From contig PBEM01000004.1 of NCBI GenBank assembly GCA_002718415.1, positions 100,140-164,139 on the forward strand: 64,000 nucleotides of DNA, written 5' to 3'. This stretch comes from Chloroflexota bacterium (GTDB lineage: Bacteria > Chloroflexota > Dehalococcoidia > Lucifugimonadales > Lucifugimonadaceae). Of this stretch, positions 62,526 through 64,000 are shown one piece after another; the stretch's first letter is position 1; every line of letters starts with the position of its first letter. A model generated the notes under the pieces. It was not told the origin of the DNA. It was given only the letters and a program-made list of their open reading frames with translations, and made no database searches. The translations under genes and the position numbers were made by a program.

Positions 62526-63068
62526 TTGACGGACGCTATAACAATTATTTTTACAACCTCTACTTTAATCTCTCATATATTAATAGTTATCATATTATTA
62601 CTATTAATTTTCAAGAAGATTTTTAAAATCAAATTATCTAGGATAAAAACTAATGAATTTAGGTTTTTTTCTTACTCAATCTTAGGATTTATAGTAGCCT
62701 TTATTTCTACTATTATCAGTCTTTATTATTCTGAAATTGATAATTTCACACCATGTAAATTATGTTGGTTTGAAAGGATAGCTATGTATCCTATAGTTCC
62801 ATTATTGTTAATAGGTTCAATTACAAAAGATAAATCGTTTATCAAATGGATTCCTATTTTCTCTATTTCAGGAATACTAATTTCTAGTTACCATTATCTT
62901 TTACAAATTAATATTTCTAAATCAGAAATCTGTTATTCTGATATCCCATGTACTGAAAGATGGGTTTGGGATTATGGATATATTTCAATACCAATGATGG
63001 CTATTACAGCTTTCTTGGTAATTACTATGATTTCTATTTATGGATATTGGATAAAGAAAGAAGTATAA
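62526..63068 (+). CDS. DsbB-family disulfide oxidoreductase (BdbC-like)
   Basis: A 180-residue membrane protein from TTG, 1 bp after the exporter. The first Cys pair is PCKLCWFERI (CX2C followed by W, the DsbB signature) and the second is EICYSDIPCTERW. Four helices are predicted after an N-terminal extra one. DsbB re-oxidises the DsbA-like partner and passes electrons to quinone. The next gene encodes a thioredoxin-like lipoprotein that could be the partner. Confidence 0.83.
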   Translation: MTDAITIIFTTSTLISHILIVIILLLLIFKKIFKIKLSRIKTNEFRFFSYSILGFIVAFISTIISLYYSEIDNFTPCKLCWFERIAMYPIVPLLLIGSITKDKSFIKWIPIFSISGILISSYHYLLQINISKSEICYSDIPCTERWVWDYGYISIPMMAITAFLVITMISIYGYWIKKEV

Positions 63069-63070
63069 AT

Positions 63071-63679
63071 TTGCATCACCAAAAAAAAATTTTCATTCTA
63101 ACTATAATAATCTTATCTACAATTGTTAATTTAGTAGGTTGTAGTAGTGATAATTTCAATCATTCAGATTTTGAAATTGAAATTTCAGGAAAAAAACTTG
63201 AAAAATTACCTAAAAGTGGTTTAGATACGGTTATCGGTTTAGATGCTCCTATAGTATCAGGTAAATCTTTTATTCAAGAAAATATAAAAATTTCTTCGGC
63301 AGGTAAACCTACAATAATTTTATTCCTTGCTCATTGGTGTTCACATTGTCAAGCAGAGGTTGATATGCTTGGGCCTTGGATCAAGGACAATCCAGTATCA
63401 GATGATTTAAACTTTTTTTCTATAGCAACAAGCATAGATAAATCAAGACCGAATTATCCGCCTAATACATGGTTAGATAAAGGAGTTTGGCCAGTACCTA
63501 CATTAGTTGATGACAAAGACAGCTCAGCAGGAAAAGCGTTTGGATTAACATCTTTTCCGACATGGATAATATTAGATAGAGACGGAAAAGTAATTAACAG
63601 ATTTAGTGGTAGTATTACTACAAAAGATTTCATAAATTTAACAGATTTTCTATTAAAAGAAGAAAGTATTGAAAAATAA
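63071..63679 (+). CDS. Thioredoxin-like lipoprotein (TlpA/DsbA-type)
   Basis: A 202-residue predicted lipoprotein from TTG at 63071, chosen because LHHQKKIFILTIIILSTIVNLVGC makes a signal peptide with lipobox NLVGC; a longer frame from 62960 would overlap dsbB. The thioredoxin fold has the CX2C site LFLAHWCSHCQAEVDML (Cys-Ser-His-Cys) and the cis-Pro region TSFPTWIILDRDGKVINRFSG. The CSHC pair is close to oxidising DsbA-like enzymes. It likely works with the DsbB-like protein in disulfide bond formation outside the cell. Confidence 0.82.
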   Translation: MHHQKKIFILTIIILSTIVNLVGCSSDNFNHSDFEIEISGKKLEKLPKSGLDTVIGLDAPIVSGKSFIQENIKISSAGKPTIILFLAHWCSHCQAEVDMLGPWIKDNPVSDDLNFFSIATSIDKSRPNYPPNTWLDKGVWPVPTLVDDKDSSAGKAFGLTSFPTWIILDRDGKVINRFSGSITTKDFINLTDFLLKEESIEK

Positions 63680-64000
63680 TACAAATAATATAGTAGAAGT
63701 AAAAAATCTTTCAAAAAATTACGGAAAAATAAATGCTGTTGATGGAATTTCATTTGAAGTAAAAAGTGGAGAAGTATTTGGTATGTTAGGACCAAATGGA
63801 GCAGGAAAAACAACCACTGTGGAGATAATTGAGGGAATAAGACAACCAGATAAAGGGGAAACATTTATTAATGGATTAAATACTATTATAGATAATAAAC
63901 AAATCAAAAAAATTATTGGTGTACAACTCCAGCAAAATGCATTTTTTGATTATCTTAATATATATGAAATTATCGATTTTTATTCAAAACTTTATGGAAA
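63669..64000 (+). CDS. ABC transporter ATP-binding protein, N-terminal part (runs off the window)
   Basis: About 110 residues of an ABC ATPase from TTG at 63669, overlapping the end of the thioredoxin-like gene by 11 bp. Walker A is LGPNGAGKTTTVEIIEG. The pattern VEVKNLSKNYGKINAVDGISFEVKSGEVFGMLGPNGAGKTT resembles the drug/lipid exporter group (DrrA, CcmA, NatA). The Q-loop is IGVQLQQNAFFDYL. The partner permease should lie past the window end. Confidence 0.88.
   Translation, partial: MKNNTNNIVEVKNLSKNYGKINAVDGISFEVKSGEVFGMLGPNGAGKTTTVEIIEGIRQPDKGETFINGLNTIIDNKQIKKIIGVQLQQNAFFDYLNIYEIIDFYSKLYG

Overview
This is an AT-rich (by eye about 30% GC), very densely coded bacterial chromosome segment. 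It carries about 66 protein genes and one tRNA, and no rRNA, IS element, prophage or CRISPR array. The best guess for the source is a low-GC marine Chloroflexota of the Dehalococcoidia/SAR202 type. The reasons are lipoproteins with long Thr/Pro linkers, a GreA with an N-terminal recombinase-like domain, a Cys-cluster HTH protein of a kind I associate with that phylum, a YidC without the large periplasmic domain, and many paralogous oxidoreductases. This assignment is inference; no rRNA is present to fix it. TTG starts are common, and at all nine convergent junctions the gene ends lie within about 22 bp of each other or overlap.

Layout. 1-3379: the start of tlyA (partial), a UbiA-type transferase and an EtfD/HdrD-like membrane Fe-S protein. 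3402-7893 (minus): the conserved rpmH-rnpA-yidD-yidC-khpB operon, with a PQQ-propeller lipoprotein inserted before yidC and a PfkB kinase at its end. 8111-13608: a GreA fusion, TerC, a large FAD/Fe-S dehydrogenase and a transaldolase. 13616-17945: a SelA-like PLP enzyme, rlmN, pstB-phoU and the Cys-cluster HTH gene. 18065-25260: two loci with LexA-box-like palindromes (a repeat lipoprotein and a 67-residue protein) on either side of a set of dehydrogenases and oxidases. 25453-31275: a sugar epimerase and ROK kinase, TldD/PmbA and FolC. 31311-39427: FabF, a lipoprotein, an AIR-synthase-like protein, RelA/SpoT, S20, LexA and an M24 peptidase.

39444-48951: housekeeping genes (Tat translocase, Maf, RlmD-like, LipA, RsmI, MetG, a polyprenyl synthase, Nth, ArgC, tRNA-Glu). 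48946-59670: a second accessory block that looks catabolic: a Zn-alcohol dehydrogenase, a trypsin-like lipoprotein, an HpaI-type aldolase, an SMP-30-like propeller, an SDR, a sulfatase, an MFS transporter between two tiny membrane proteins, an amidohydrolase and an aldo/keto reductase. 59762-64000: an RND/MMPL exporter, a DsbB-like protein with a thioredoxin-like lipoprotein, and the start of an ABC ATPase.

How it fits together. The window mixes core information-processing and envelope-biogenesis genes with two accessory blocks aimed at sugar acids, small alcohols and probably sulfated organic matter. Electrons from such oxidations could reach the quinone pool through the EtfD-like protein. 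The most interesting points are the SOS-box-like operators in front of unrecognised genes, the out-of-frame overlap in which one stretch encodes both the basic YidC tail and the KhpB N-domain, the GreA fusion, and at least one gene that seems to lack a standard start codon. No intergenic stretch reaches 300 bases; the longest, 25198-25452, holds one SOS-like palindrome and otherwise AT-rich DNA in which I see no gene.
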